Notes: generated by a model not told the origin, from the letters alone. Numbered from the stretch's first letter, positions 18,152 through 26,311 are shown. The stretch: 51,792 nucleotides of DNA from Vulcaniibacterium gelatinicum (GCF_008033445.1 NZ_VNKO01000021.1:1-51792); one strand, 5' to 3'. Program-made: numbers and translations.

Positions 18152-18171
18152 GCGCCGCCCGGGAGGGCATG

Positions 18172-18200
18172 GGCGCCGCGGTCCCGGCCGCGGCGCCTTT
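18172..18200 (+). terminator. intrinsic terminator after the TonB-receptor operon
   Basis: A perfect 10-bp stem (18172-18181 with 18188-18197) encloses a 6-nt loop and is followed by TTTCC on the plus strand. It begins 20 bp after the receptor stop. It also lies 21 bp beyond the end of the minus-strand anmK fragment, so it may serve both convergent units. Confidence 0.65.
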
Positions 18201-18221
18201 CCGTGCGCCGCAGCGGCCGGA

Positions 18222-18446
18222 TCAGGCCGGGTGGACCACCCCCAGCACGCGCGGCCCGCGCGCGCCGGTGACCGCCGGCAGGCTGCCGGGCAGGCCGGCC
18301 AGGGTCTGCCGCGCCAGCCAGGCGAAGGCCATGGCCTCGACGTAGTCCGGGTCCAGCCCGTGCACGGCGGTGGACTCCACCACCACGCCGGGCAGGCGCG
18401 CGGCCAGGCGCGCCATCAACAGCGGGTTGCGCACCCCGCCGCCGAA
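18222..18446 (-). pseudogene. anmK: anmK (anhydro-N-acetylmuramic acid kinase) C-terminal fragment, disrupted
   Basis: On the minus strand, the codons ending in the TGA at 18222 read [19 protein letters not shown], then [18 protein letters not shown] and [19 protein letters not shown]. This is the unmistakable C-terminus of AnmK, which recycles peptidoglycan anhydro-MurNAc. Homology stops at about 18446, at the Gly-rich phosphate-binding loop. There the usual C-G-G-G reads F-G-G-G, and upstream sequence belongs to the recombinase gene. The N-terminal three quarters of anmK is not in the window and presumably lies beyond the inserted elements. The kinase is expected to be inactive. Confidence 0.8.
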
Positions 18447-19758
18447 GCGCTGCGCGGTGTACTGCCGCGTCTCCAGCGACGAGCGCTTGGACCAGTCGTT
18501 CAACTCCATCGACGCCCAGAAAGAAGCCGGGCACGCTTTCATCAAGAGCCAGAGCCACGAGGGCTGGATCGCCGTGGCCGACGACTACGATGATCCCGGC
18601 TACTCCGGCGGCAACATGGACCGGCCCGCCCTGCGCCGCCTGATGGCCGACATCGAGGCCGGCAAGATCGACATCGTGGTGGTCTACAAGATCGACCGCC
18701 TGTCGCGCTCGTTGGCTGATTTCGCGCGGATGGTCGATGTGTTCGACCGCCACCGTGTCAGCTTCAGCGCCGTCACGCAGCAGATCAACTCGGCCACCTC
18801 GATGGGCAGGTTGATACTCAACGTCCTGCTGTCCTTTGCGCAGTTCGAACGGGAAGTGACCGGCGAGCGCATCCGCGACAAGATCGCCGCCAGCAAGCGC
18901 AAGGGCATGTGGATGGGCGGGCCGGTGCCGCTCGGCTACGACGTTCGGGATCGTCTGCTGGTGATCAATGAGGTAGAGGCCAAGCTGGTACGCCGGATCT
19001 TCGACGATTTCGTGACCATGCGGTCAGCCACGCTGATGGCCAAGGCCTACGGTGCAGAAGGCGTGGTCACCAAGGGGGGCAAGCCCTTCACCAAGCAGAC
19101 GATCTACAAGATGCTGAACAACCGGATGTACCTGGGCGAGATCGTCCACAAGGGGCAGAGTTTCCCTGGCCAGCATCAGGCCATCGTGACGCAGGCGCAG
19201 TGGGATGCCGTGCACGCACTGATCGCCACCGATGGCATCGAACGGCGGCGCGAGACCAACGACCGCCAGCGTGAGCCAGCGTTGTTGCGTGGCCTGCTGT
19301 TTACGCCCGATGGTGAACGGCTGGTGCCCAGCTACACCAGGAAGAAGGGCAAGACCTACCGCTACTACACGCCGATCAGACACCGGCGCTTTGGCGCGTG
19401 GGCCAGCAGCCACGGACCGTTGCCAGCGGCACCCATCGAGGAATTGGTGACGCAGCAAATCGTGGCAGCGCTCTCGGCCCCGCACATCGTGCAATCGGTG
19501 TGGGATCGGATTCGGACAGCCCGCCCAGACCTGTCGGAGCCTGAGGTCGTGCTTCCGATGCGAAATCTGGCGGGCCTGTGGCAACAGCTGTTCCCCGCCG
19601 AACAGTGTCGACTGGCGCAGTTGCTGATCGAGCGCGTGGTGATTGCCGACGGTGGGCTGGAAATCATCTGGCGCGATCAGGGCTGGCAGGAACTGGCCGG
19701 GGAACTGCTGCCCGGCACCATCGGCGCGGAACTGCAGGAGATGGAGGAAACCGTATGA
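18370..19758 (+). CDS. serine recombinase (resolvase/invertase family) of the element inserted in anmK
   Basis: This is 462 residues from ATG 18370. The resolvase domain starts at about residue 27 with Y31, R33 and nucleophile Ser35 in YCRVSSDER, followed by [18 protein letters not shown] and the Recombinase domain (pfam07508 type) around [19 protein letters not shown]-terminal zinc-ribbon-like/coiled region ends at about 460. Residues 1-26 read antisense through anmK. The element's own start codon seems lost at insertion, and translation may begin inside host DNA. The stop overlaps the next gene (ATGA). It probably catalysed integration of the element; whether it can still excise is unknown. 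Confidence 0.85.
   Translation: MDSTTTPGRRAARRAINSGLRTPPPKRCAVYCRVSSDERLDQSFNSIDAQKEAGHAFIKSQSHEGWIAVADDYDDPGYSGGNMDRPALRRLMADIEAGKIDIVVVYKIDRLSRSLADFARMVDVFDRHRVSFSAVTQQINSATSMGRLILNVLLSFAQFEREVTGERIRDKIAASKRKGMWMGGPVPLGYDVRDRLLVINEVEAKLVRRIFDDFVTMRSATLMAKAYGAEGVVTKGGKPFTKQTIYKMLNNRMYLGEIVHKGQSFPGQHQAIVTQAQWDAVHALIATDGIERRRETNDRQREPALLRGLLFTPDGERLVPSYTRKKGKTYRYYTPIRHRRFGAWASSHGPLPAAPIEELVTQQIVAALSAPHIVQSVWDRIRTARPDLSEPEVVLPMRNLAGLWQQLFPAEQCRLAQLLIERVVIADGGLEIIWRDQGWQELAGELLPGTIGAELQEMEETV
18436..18456. other. probable attachment-site junction (att) of the serine-recombinase element in anmK
   Basis: AnmK-like sequence read on the minus strand and recombinase-like sequence read on the plus strand meet within these 20 bases. 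The recombinase family conserved core (RCAVYCRV) begins at about 18448, immediately after the last AnmK-like codon. Serine recombinases leave a short crossover core at such junctions. The other junction and the rest of anmK are outside the window, so the core dinucleotide cannot be defined. Confidence 0.55.
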
Positions 19759-20207
19759 AGCCCAAAGTGCAGGCTTTGGGTGGCCCCGTTGCGCGCGAGC
19801 ACCGGGACGGCGGCCAGGTCAAGCTGTCCACCTTCATCCCGCTGAAGATCAGGAAGCGCGGCGCCAGCAAGGTGGTGCTGCGCCCGGATGGCCAGGTCGA
19901 GTCGCCGGGCAAGGTCGCCAGCCAGATCGACCAACCCTTGCTGGTGGCACTGACGCGGGCCTTCTACTGGCAATGTTTGCTCGACGACGGCGTGGTCGCC
20001 AGCGGCAGCGAGATCGCCCGACGCGAAGGCCTGCATCATTCGACGGTCAACGAGCTGCTGCGTCTGACGCTGCTGGAGCCCGCCATCATCCAGGCCATCC
20101 TGGCAGGCAAGCAGCCGCGCTGCATGAGCCTGCTGTGGTTCCAGCGCAATCCGCTGCCAACCGACTGGGTGGCGCAGCGGGAGGTGCTCGCGAGGTTCGA
20201 TGCGTGA
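19755..20207 (+). CDS. recombinase-associated ParB/KorB-like HTH protein
   Basis: This 150-residue basic protein is translationally coupled to the recombinase by ATGA. Residues 70-110 form a helix-turn-helix-like segment, SEIARREGLHHSTVNELLRLTLL, resembling the KorB/ParB HTH. The N-terminus FIPLKIRKRGASKVVL is strongly basic. A role as DNA-binding helper (directionality or synapsis factor) of the recombinase is inferred from strict linkage, not shown. The truncated copy at 10884-11240 is its homologue. Confidence 0.7.
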   Translation: MKPKVQALGGPVAREHRDGGQVKLSTFIPLKIRKRGASKVVLRPDGQVESPGKVASQIDQPLLVALTRAFYWQCLLDDGVVASGSEIARREGLHHSTVNELLRLTLLEPAIIQAILAGKQPRCMSLLWFQRNPLPTDWVAQREVLARFDA

Positions 20208-20216
20208 GGGTGTGAC

Positions 20217-20720
20217 TCAACGAACCCAGCGACGGGCGTCCTTCAAGAGCAGTAGCAACTGCTGCTCGCGCAGCGGCGAGGCGATGAACCCAAATCGGGT
20301 GTAGAACCTGGTCGCGTCTTCATCAATCGGATGGGTCAGCATGGCCCGCACACCGGCCTGCTCGGCGATCACCAGCGTGCGGCGGATCGCATCCTGAAGC
20401 ATCCCGATGCCGATCCCGCGGCCCTGGTGCTCGCGTGACACGGCGAGCCGGGCCAAGATCACCACCGGCACCGGGTACTGTCCCATGCCCTTGCGGATAC
20501 GCTCCGGCGCTTCCAGCGTGTCGACCTGGCCTACGGTCAGGCTGAAGTAGCCTGCGACGCGGTCGTCACCATCGGCGGCCACGACGAAGGTCTTGGCCGA
20601 GCCACTGCCCTGCGCCTGGCGGGCGTGGCGCAGCAGCCAATCGTTCAGCGCAGGCTTGCCGCAGTCGAAGCCTTCCAGCCGATGCTGTGCGGCCAGAGGC
20701 GCCGGTGCCCGCAGCGTCAC
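20217..20720 (-). CDS. tacT: GNAT-family acetyltransferase toxin (TacT-like)
   Basis: This 167-residue GCN5-type N-acetyltransferase has the acetyl-CoA loop LAVSREHQGRGIGIGMLQDA (the R/Q-x-x-G-x-G/A motif) and the C-terminal tyrosine region ATRFYTRFGF. N-terminal HRLEGFDCGKPALNDWL is the signature of TacT/AtaT-like toxins. These acetylate the amino group of charged tRNAs and stop translation. The GTG start at 20720 overlaps the antitoxin stop (GTGA). The order antitoxin-toxin and the coupling fit type II TacAT modules. Confidence 0.87.
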   Translation of the reverse strand: MTLRAPAPLAAQHRLEGFDCGKPALNDWLLRHARQAQGSGSAKTFVVAADGDDRVAGYFSLTVGQVDTLEAPERIRKGMGQYPVPVVILARLAVSREHQGRGIGIGMLQDAIRRTLVIAEQAGVRAMLTHPIDEDATRFYTRFGFIASPLREQQLLLLLKDARRWVR

Positions 20721-21010
20721 TTGGCGTCCCAAGGGGCCTTGCGGGCGAACAGGTCGGCCAAGCCGTCGTTGGCCTGCTCGGAGCGCTCGAGCAACTCCAT
20801 CAGGGCCTGGTACTGGCTGCCCGAGACCATGAACAATCGTTGGTCCAGCAAGGTCTGCTCGGCGGCCAGGCAGGCGCTGTCGAGGATGAAGTCGGTCAGC
20901 GACTTGTGGGCCACCTCGGCGGCACGGCGCAGCACGGCCTCCTGTTCGGGCGTGGCGCGCAGCCCCAGGCGGGCAGTACGGGCAGCAGGCGAGGATGCGA
21001 TGGCGGTCAT
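20717..21010 (-). CDS. tacA: DUF1778 ribbon-helix-helix antitoxin (TacA-like)
   Basis: This 97-residue protein has an N-terminal ribbon-helix-helix DNA-binding part (ARLGLRATPEQEAVLRRAAEVAHKSLTDFIL), the DUF1778 pattern. The C-terminal tail (LMELLERSEQANDGLADLF, ending in KAPWDAK) would wrap and block the toxin. It is expected to bind the toxin and repress the shared promoter in the region just upstream (21011-21060), where the minus strand carries TTGTACTAACAT. The module may stabilise the neighbouring mobile element. Confidence 0.85.
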   Translation of the reverse strand: MTAIASSPAARTARLGLRATPEQEAVLRRAAEVAHKSLTDFILDSACLAAEQTLLDQRLFMVSGSQYQALMELLERSEQANDGLADLFARKAPWDAK

Positions 21011-21326
21011 GGCGGCGCCTTTCTTGTTCGATCAATGGACGCCATGTTAGTACAACCGACGCACGCGGTCCAGTTCGCTGGGGCGATCGCCGCCCTGGTT
21101 GACGATGAACCGCCGCGCGTAAGTCGTTGATTTTGATGAATCAGGCGCTGCGGCTACCCGCAAGCCAGCCGGAGAACAGAGACGGCTCTGGCCGAGACAA
21201 TGGCCGATTTTGGGTGTTTTGGCTGGCCCCCACCCGCAGGGCGGATGGCCAGAATCCCGCGTGGCGCGGGGCCGGCGTCAAAAGGAAAGGGCCCGGAGAC
21301 TTTCCGGGCCCTGGTGAGGGTGGGCT
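21011..21326. other. intergenic spacer between the TA module and the integrative-element operon
   Basis: These 316 bp hold no convincing gene. The left part should contain the promoter of the toxin-antitoxin operon. The right part contains a strong terminator (21288-21312) for the minus-strand operon. The left end of the tyrosine-integrase element probably lies here, but I could not match any stretch to the region beside the integrase. Confidence 0.5.
21288..21312 (-). terminator. intrinsic terminator at the end of the integrative-element operon
   Basis: A perfect 10-bp stem (21288-21297 with 21303-21312) encloses a 5-nt loop. On the minus strand it is followed by TTTCCTTTTG, a U-rich tail. 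It lies 15 bp beyond the stop of the HGG-motif gene, the last gene of the minus-strand operon. Confidence 0.75.
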
Positions 21327-21926
21327 CTACCGAATAGTGCGATCAAATGTCTGATTTGCGCGAAGTTCGGTGCGTTCGGTGTCGGCGGTTACCGTCAAAG
21401 TTACCGTTACCGATTGCGCGCTTGCCGCCTTCCCGTGCCGTAGGTTCGCCAGCGCACGGGCCTTCCCCTCCGGCGTCCGTGGTCCGGTGGAACAGCCGCC
21501 GTGCCATTTGCAGCGGCGCTTGCCCGGCACGCTCAGGGCTTCGCACGGCTGGCCGTCGCGGCGGCGGCGGGCGCCGCAGGGGACGCGTCCGGACTTGTTC
21601 GCGCCCGCGTGCGTAGTGGTGACATTATTCCGGACTGGCTCGAAGTCACTCGCGCACGCACGCCTACGCGATGCGTTGCTTAATTCCGGCCGCTTCGCCG
21701 GACTCTTGACGGTTCCGGTCAGGGTCGCCCACTCCGCCACGATGGCGTCAATCACGGCGCTGTTCGTGGCCGCCACGCTGCCCGGCCGGCACGTCGCCCG
21801 CTTGGCCTCGATTGCGGCCAGGGCTTCGGCGCTGGGCATGTAGTCGATCCGGGTCATGCGCCGCCGCCGCTGGCGTTGCAGCTCCGCCAGGTGCGCCCGG
21901 TCCTTGCTCAGATAGCCGCCTCTCAT
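21327..21926 (-). CDS. HGG-motif phage/element-associated protein
   Basis: This 199-residue basic protein has a C-terminal part carrying the H-G-G-x-S-T-G-P-R-T motif with preceding cysteines (CGARRRRDGQPCEAL, CKWHGGCSTGPRTPEG). This HGGxSTG motif recurs in many prophage and integrative-element proteins of unknown function, possibly binding metal. The N-terminal half (RMTRIDYMPSAEALAAIEAKR) is Arg-rich and could bind DNA. The ATG overlaps the preceding gene by ATGA. It ends 15 bp before a strong terminator, so it is the last gene of the operon. Confidence 0.6.
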   Translation of the reverse strand: MRGGYLSKDRAHLAELQRQRRRRMTRIDYMPSAEALAAIEAKRATCRPGSVAATNSAVIDAIVAEWATLTGTVKSPAKRPELSNASRRRACASDFEPVRNNVTTTHAGANKSGRVPCGARRRRDGQPCEALSVPGKRRCKWHGGCSTGPRTPEGKARALANLRHGKAASAQSVTVTLTVTADTERTELRANQTFDRTIR

Positions 21927-22558
21927 GGCGCCCGCCAGTCCGCGCAGCGGTGCGGCTTCATCGGCCAATAGGCGCGCCGGGCGCCCAGCGCGCAGCGGCC
22001 CAACCCGGCGTCAGGGTTCACGGCATCGGGCAGGTAATGCCGGCAGTCGCCGCACGTCACGGGCGGGCGCGGGATGGCCTTCCCGGCTTTCCTGCGGAAG
22101 CACCAGGGGCACGCCTTCACCACGGGCGGACACTCCGGCCACAGCAGGACCGGCCCGCAGCCTTCGCAGGTGCGCCGTGCAGGCTCGCCCCACTCGGGCG
22201 GCACCTGTCCTGCGTCCATGCGCTGGCCTCGCTCCGGCAGGTGCAGGTAGGCGCGCAGGGTGTCGTCGGGCAGGTCGGCGCAGGCGGCTACGTCGGCATC
22301 GTCCAGGGCGTGCACCCGGTCCGCGGGCAATCCTTCGTCGGCGGCCAGGGTCAGCAGGTGGGCGCGCAGGTCGGCGACCCGTTGCGACACTTGCGACCCT
22401 GCGACTCTTGCCCCCATCGTTTCGGGCCTGCCCCCGTTGCGACAGTTGCGACTCTGCGACTTTTCGGACGGATCGGCCGGAAGTGTCGCAAGTGTCGCGG
22501 AAGTCGCAAGCCAGGCAGGTTCGCTGTCTGCGCGCAAGGCTTCCAGTAGCCGGCCCAT
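21923..22558 (-). CDS. Cys-rich hypothetical protein of the integrative element
   Basis: This 211-residue protein has at least three C-x2-C pairs in its C-terminal half (CEGCGP, CPWC, CGDCRHY) and a final C-x-D (RCADW), which suggests one or two zinc knuckles. The middle part (VADLRAHLLTLAADEGLPADRVHALDDADV) looks helical. Similar small Cys-rich proteins follow DUF3987 genes in P4-like elements. Function unknown; metal-dependent DNA or protein binding is a guess. The start follows the DUF3987 gene stop with a 1-bp gap. Confidence 0.55.
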   Translation of the reverse strand: MGRLLEALRADSEPAWLATSATLATLPADPSEKSQSRNCRNGGRPETMGARVAGSQVSQRVADLRAHLLTLAADEGLPADRVHALDDADVAACADLPDDTLRAYLHLPERGQRMDAGQVPPEWGEPARRTCEGCGPVLLWPECPPVVKACPWCFRRKAGKAIPRPPVTCGDCRHYLPDAVNPDAGLGRCALGARRAYWPMKPHRCADWRAP

Positions 22559-22559
22559 G

Positions 22560-24062
22560 TCAGCGGCCCTCGCTCGCCGGCACGATGCGCCAGGCGTGGC
22601 GACGGTGGGCGCCGTCCAGGTGCATCCCGCCTTCGACCGGCTCCGCCCAGCCTGCCCGCACAAGCTCGCCGATGGCGCGCTCAAACGTGTCCCGTTCGCG
22701 GATGCGGCTTGGTCCCAACCGCAGGGCTTCGCGGGAGTGCAGGTAGCTCCGACCGGTCGCGTGCGCCCATTGCAGCAGGGCTTCGGCGTCGCGGACTTCG
22801 GGCGATAGCGCAGCCGTTCCGGCCAGGCGCACGGCTTCGTTCAGATGCCACAGCGCCAGTTCCGCCGCCCGCTCCACGGTGCCAACCTCGATGACCTGCG
22901 CGTCCGGGGCCTCGACCAGCGTCAACACGCCAGCGATGCGCAAGGCTTGCTCCGCCGTCTTGCTCGCCCAGGGCTTCACCTGCGCGAAGCGTCCGCCCGG
23001 CCCGCATTGCCCTTCCACGGTGTCATGCACGGTGCGCCAGTAGGCGAACGCATCGGCGCTCAGCCGCAGCGCGCGCGGTGCCAGTTCCTGCCGCTCCCCT
23101 TCGGCCAGCGGCAACGCCAGCCGGTGCAGGTACAGCAGCCGCGCCCGTAGCCGTTGCATGGCCGGATCGTCGCGCAGGCTTACGGCCTGATACGGGCGCG
23201 TCCCGGCGGTGCCCTCGGGCCAGGCCAGCAGACAGCGCGCCAGGAAGCCTTGCCCGGCGAGCACGTCATCCGACAGCGCGCGCTCGGCGATGACCGGCTG
23301 CGCCAGCAGGTGCAACGCGAAGCGGCGGCCGTACAGCTTCGCCGCGCCGTCGCCGCTGCGCACGCGGTCAAGCTCACCCCGGTCCCATAGCTTGCACAAG
23401 GTGCCGGCGGTGCGCATGACGGTTTCCTTCGCCATGCCGTGGCCGCCAAACACCAGCGCCGCTTCGTCCGTGAACGCGCCGATGGTGGGCCTGCCCGCGC
23501 TCAGCAGCTTGAACAACCCTTCGGCGGTGAAGTCGGCAGCGGTGACGCGCGGCAGCAGCGGTGCAGGCGGCCCAGCCCCCAACGCTTGCAGCTTCGCGGC
23601 CAGCCCGTCGCCCTTGCGTTGCTTGGCCTCGCCGCGCACTGCGTCGCGCCTAGCTTCCCATTCGGCCAGGTCGGCCGCGTGCCGGTCGCAATCCTCGCCG
23701 TAGGCTTTCGACAATTCCCGTTCGTACTCGCGCGCGGCCTGCATCGCCTCGCCGTCAACGGCGCTCTTGCGCTCCCCGGATTCGGCCACGCTCAGCAGCC
23801 ATAGCGACAGCGGGATGACCCGGCCGTCCAGGTGCACGTCCGCCTGCGCCTGCGTGGCGAGTGAGGCCGCCGCCAGCAATGCGCCGCCGATGATCGCGTC
23901 CGGCGCCTGTATCACGCGCCTGATTGCCTCGGCGGCTGGGGCCAGGACTTCGCCCAGCTCGGCCAGTGGGTACGGTTCCGGCGGCGGTGTGGGGCGGCGT
24001 AGCGGCTCCGGCGCGCAAGCCGCAGGCGTGGCGCTTTCCAGGCTCTTGATGATGGCGTTCAT
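22560..24062 (-). CDS. DUF3987 (YfjI-type) helicase-like protein
   Basis: This 500-residue protein matches the DUF3987 family: IIGGALLAAASLATQAQADVHL early, then a Walker A-like stretch SVAESGERKSAVDGE, in which the usual GTGKS reads GERKS. Further family features are the central coiled region EWEARRDAVRGEAKQR, TAADFTAEGLFKLL, GAFTDEAALVFGGHGM, and a C-terminal winged-helix-like part (RDTFERAIGELVRAGWAEPV). The family accompanies primases of satellites and may be an RNA/DNA ATPase. It overlaps the Toprim gene by ATGA. Replication role inferred from context. Confidence 0.75.
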   Translation of the reverse strand: MNAIIKSLESATPAACAPEPLRRPTPPPEPYPLAELGEVLAPAAEAIRRVIQAPDAIIGGALLAAASLATQAQADVHLDGRVIPLSLWLLSVAESGERKSAVDGEAMQAAREYERELSKAYGEDCDRHAADLAEWEARRDAVRGEAKQRKGDGLAAKLQALGAGPPAPLLPRVTAADFTAEGLFKLLSAGRPTIGAFTDEAALVFGGHGMAKETVMRTAGTLCKLWDRGELDRVRSGDGAAKLYGRRFALHLLAQPVIAERALSDDVLAGQGFLARCLLAWPEGTAGTRPYQAVSLRDDPAMQRLRARLLYLHRLALPLAEGERQELAPRALRLSADAFAYWRTVHDTVEGQCGPGGRFAQVKPWASKTAEQALRIAGVLTLVEAPDAQVIEVGTVERAAELALWHLNEAVRLAGTAALSPEVRDAEALLQWAHATGRSYLHSREALRLGPSRIRERDTFERAIGELVRAGWAEPVEGGMHLDGAHRRHAWRIVPASEGR

Positions 24063-24910
24063 GCGGCCACCCCGCGCGCGGCGTCGTTGAAGTCGTTGAA
24101 TCCCTCCGGCGGGATCGCCACGTAGCCCTGCACCTCGACGGCGGCGGCGCGCGCCTTGGTCAACCCCGGATTGCCCGGCGTGCCGGTGTCGTTGTCGGCG
24201 CATAGCGTGATGCGGGCGTGCGGATACTTGGCGCGGAGCGCGCGCGCGACCGGCGCCAGGTTGCCGCAGTCGAACGCCACCGCGACGGGAAGCCCGGACG
24301 CTTCGTGCAGGCTGGCCGCCGTGGCGTAGCCCTCGGCGATCAGCAGTACGTCGCAGACTGGCCCGCCGATGGCGTGATAGGTGCCGGCCTTGCGGGCGCC
24401 GGTGCGAAACCGCTTCGTGCCGTCCCCAGCGATGCTTTGCAGGTTCCACAACGTGCCGTCGGCATCGCGCATCGGCACCAGCAGCACGTTGCCGGATTGC
24501 CGGATGCCATGCGCCCGCACGCCCTTGCGGCGCAGGTAGGGATGCTCCGCGTCAGCCGGGCCGGCGGCGCACCAGTGCGCTTGTGCGGCCATTGCGGCGT
24601 CTTGCCAGTGTTGCCGTTGCTCCGCCGCGCGCCGGCGCTTGGCGGCCGCTACAGCGGCGTCCAGCCGCATCCGCTCCGACGTGGACAGGGACGCGCTGCC
24701 AGCGTGCCAGGTCTGCCGCCAGCCGCCTTTCCAGCTCCCGAAGGCGCCGGCAGGCACCCCGTCCAGGTGCAACAGATACCAGCCGTTGCGGCTGCCGCGC
24801 CGGTCGCCTTCGACGTGGACACGGTGCACGGCGCCATCGCCGACGGCCGGGCCATCAATCGCCAGGCCGTAGCGCCGGGCGGCATCGGTGAAGTCAGCAG
24901 CGGCGTTCAT
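24059..24910 (-). CDS. Toprim-domain primase-like protein
   Basis: This 283-residue protein has, from about residue 180, a Toprim fold: LIAEGYATAASLHEASGLPVAVAFDCGNL supplies the catalytic glutamate, and ITLCADNDTGTPG supplies the D-x-D metal site. Upstream is the N-terminal part common to phage/ICE primases (WYLLHLDGVPAGAFGSWKGG, YLRRKGV, LLVPMRDADGTLWNLQSI). With the separate CHC2 zinc-finger protein next door it makes a split DnaG-like primase. Genes overlap by ATGA at both ends. Confidence 0.8.
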   Translation of the reverse strand: MNAAADFTDAARRYGLAIDGPAVGDGAVHRVHVEGDRRGSRNGWYLLHLDGVPAGAFGSWKGGWRQTWHAGSASLSTSERMRLDAAVAAAKRRRAAEQRQHWQDAAMAAQAHWCAAGPADAEHPYLRRKGVRAHGIRQSGNVLLVPMRDADGTLWNLQSIAGDGTKRFRTGARKAGTYHAIGGPVCDVLLIAEGYATAASLHEASGLPVAVAFDCGNLAPVARALRAKYPHARITLCADNDTGTPGNPGLTKARAAAVEVQGYVAIPPEGFNDFNDAARGVAA

Positions 24911-25305
24911 CGCCCCACCCCCACCACCAGGTCACGCACGGCCTCGACGAAACCTAAGCCCGTGATCCGCAGGTGGAAGCCGATCAAATCACCGCCGCCG
25001 CATTCGGTGCAGCGCCAGCCGCCGCGCGCGTGCGACAGGTGCACGCTCAGGGATGCGTTGCGGTCATCGTGGAACGGGCATTGCCCCTGCGCCCAGCCGG
25101 CGGCGTTCGGCTTGCCCAGCTTGGCGACGCGCGCGCCGTAGTAGGCCGCAGGGTCCGGCAGGCGATCCCGCCAGTTCCGCGGCAGCGACGGCGATTGCCA
25201 CCCTCGCTTCGCGGGAGTAGCCTCGGGGTTGCCATAGAGCGCCTGCATGCTTTTGGCTAGCCCCGCGAGCCCGCCAACTCGCGGGGTTTTCTTTGGGCGG
25301 CTCAT
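24907..25305 (-). CDS. CHC2 zinc-finger protein (primase N-terminal half)
   Basis: This 132-residue protein has the CHC2 zinc-finger pattern CPFHDDRNASLSVHLS...WRCTECGGGDLIGFH, as in the N-terminus of DnaG and phage primases. The N-terminal 30 residues are basic. The start at 25305 was chosen because it begins MSRPKK and overlaps the AlpA stop by ATGA. It likely recognises initiation sites for the Toprim protein encoded next. Confidence 0.78.
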   Translation of the reverse strand: MSRPKKTPRVGGLAGLAKSMQALYGNPEATPAKRGWQSPSLPRNWRDRLPDPAAYYGARVAKLGKPNAAGWAQGQCPFHDDRNASLSVHLSHARGGWRCTECGGGDLIGFHLRITGLGFVEAVRDLVVGVGR

Positions 25306-25568
25306 GCGGCAGCTCCCGGCGCCGACTGCTTGATCAGCGCTCGGATGTCCTCCACACGCCAGGCGGTGACGCCAGGGCTCAGCTTGACGGGCTTCGGAAA
25401 GCGCCCGTCCAGAGTGCCTGCCCACCAGGTGGACTTGCTGACAGGAATCAGCGCGGGGATTCCCGCCTCTCGGTCGCCGATGATGTCGCGGAGCCGGAGA
25501 TAACCCGTTTCCGGAAGGGATAGCGCCACATCAGACTCCATGCCCCTCATTGGGGCGTCATGGGACAT
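25302..25568 (-). CDS. AlpA-family regulator / excisionase
   Basis: This 88-residue protein carries the AlpA-type HTH: YLRLRDIIGD, then PVSKSTWWAGTLDGRFPKPVKLSPGVTAWRVEDIRALI, which matches the phage CP4-57 regulator fold in spacing and key residues (R-F-P-x-P). AlpA proteins activate the excision or integrase genes of such elements. It stands upstream of, and coupled to, the primase genes. Confidence 0.85.
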   Translation of the reverse strand: MSHDAPMRGMESDVALSLPETGYLRLRDIIGDREAGIPALIPVSKSTWWAGTLDGRFPKPVKLSPGVTAWRVEDIRALIKQSAPGAAA

Positions 25569-25631
25569 GGAGCCTCACAGTAGAGAGCCCGAAATGAGCT
25601 TCAACGGAAAATTAGCCGATCAGCTAATTCA

Positions 25632-25910
25632 TCAGAAGATCGTGCGCCCGTCCTGGACAACTACCAATCCGATTTCGCAGCCGATAGCCGCGGCGTAGCG
25701 CTGCAGCGTTTCAAACGTAGGGTGCTTGCGCTGGTTCTCTAGTCGAGAGACCACGGAAGGCGCCACGCCCATCCTTTCGGCCACCGTCTTTGTCGAAAGC
25801 CTTTGCCGTCTCTTGACTTGCCCCAGCGCACGTAAGACCTCCTGCTCGCTCGGAAGGGCGTAACCGGACACCGCTAGCGGTGGTTTGGTACAACGCGTCG
25901 CCACGCTCAC
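25632..25910 (-). CDS. XRE-family HTH regulator
   Basis: This 92-residue protein has a classic XRE helix-turn-helix: LSTKTVAERMGVAPSVVSRLENQRKHPTFETLQRYAAAIG. The C-terminal IGLVVVQDGRTIF resembles HigA/antitoxin-like XRE proteins, but no toxin gene adjoins. The first 20 residues are unconserved, so the true start may be internal. It probably controls the element's lysogeny-like switch. Confidence 0.8.
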   Translation of the reverse strand: MSVATRCTKPPLAVSGYALPSEQEVLRALGQVKRRQRLSTKTVAERMGVAPSVVSRLENQRKHPTFETLQRYAAAIGCEIGLVVVQDGRTIF

Positions 25911-25989
25911 TTCACTAGGCTCCTTGGCAAGTGGTGATCCCGCGCCTGCCCTCGCTCATCCCGAGGGCAGGACGTACGTAGGGCGCCCT

Positions 25990-26289
25990 CTATCGTTCGG
26001 CGGGCAACTTCACGCCATACCATGACGCCACGAAAGCCGCGAAATCGGGCGAGTACCGCGACGCGCGACGGATGATCGCAAGCGTTTCCGCCCGCGCCCG
26101 TCGCGGCTTCGTCATTTTCCGCACGGCTTTACTGCAATCTCGGCACAGCGTCCACTTGAAGCATCCGGCCACGGTGTCGCGTTCCGTAGTTTGGTAGCCG
26201 GCCGAATAGCTAACTTCACAATCGCAGCGGTCGCATTTGTCAGGGTAACGGCAGAAATGATCGCGTAGTGCCATCGGTGCGGTTGCCAT
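25990..26289 (-). CDS. small zinc-ribbon-like hypothetical protein
   Basis: This 99-residue protein has two cysteine pairs, CDRCDCEV and CRDCSKAV, about 26 residues apart, after HFCRYPDKCD. This fits a small zinc ribbon. The C-terminal half is basic and helical. I do not recognise the family. It lies 22 bp from the integrase gene in the same direction, so it may be co-transcribed with it. Confidence 0.55.
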   Translation of the reverse strand: MATAPMALRDHFCRYPDKCDRCDCEVSYSAGYQTTERDTVAGCFKWTLCRDCSKAVRKMTKPRRARAETLAIIRRASRYSPDFAAFVASWYGVKLPAER

Positions 26290-26311
26290 ATCGTCTTCCT
26301 CTCGGTTGTTG

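Noticed and set aside
13862-18345. Very long open frames opposite or out of frame with the FecR and TonB-receptor genes
   Set aside because: They are low-complexity Arg/Ala/Gly/Pro translations produced by high GC; the true frames have clear domains.
21127-21354. 75-codon plus-strand frame in the TA/element spacer
   Set aside because: It runs through a strong terminator hairpin and opposes the HGG-motif gene end.
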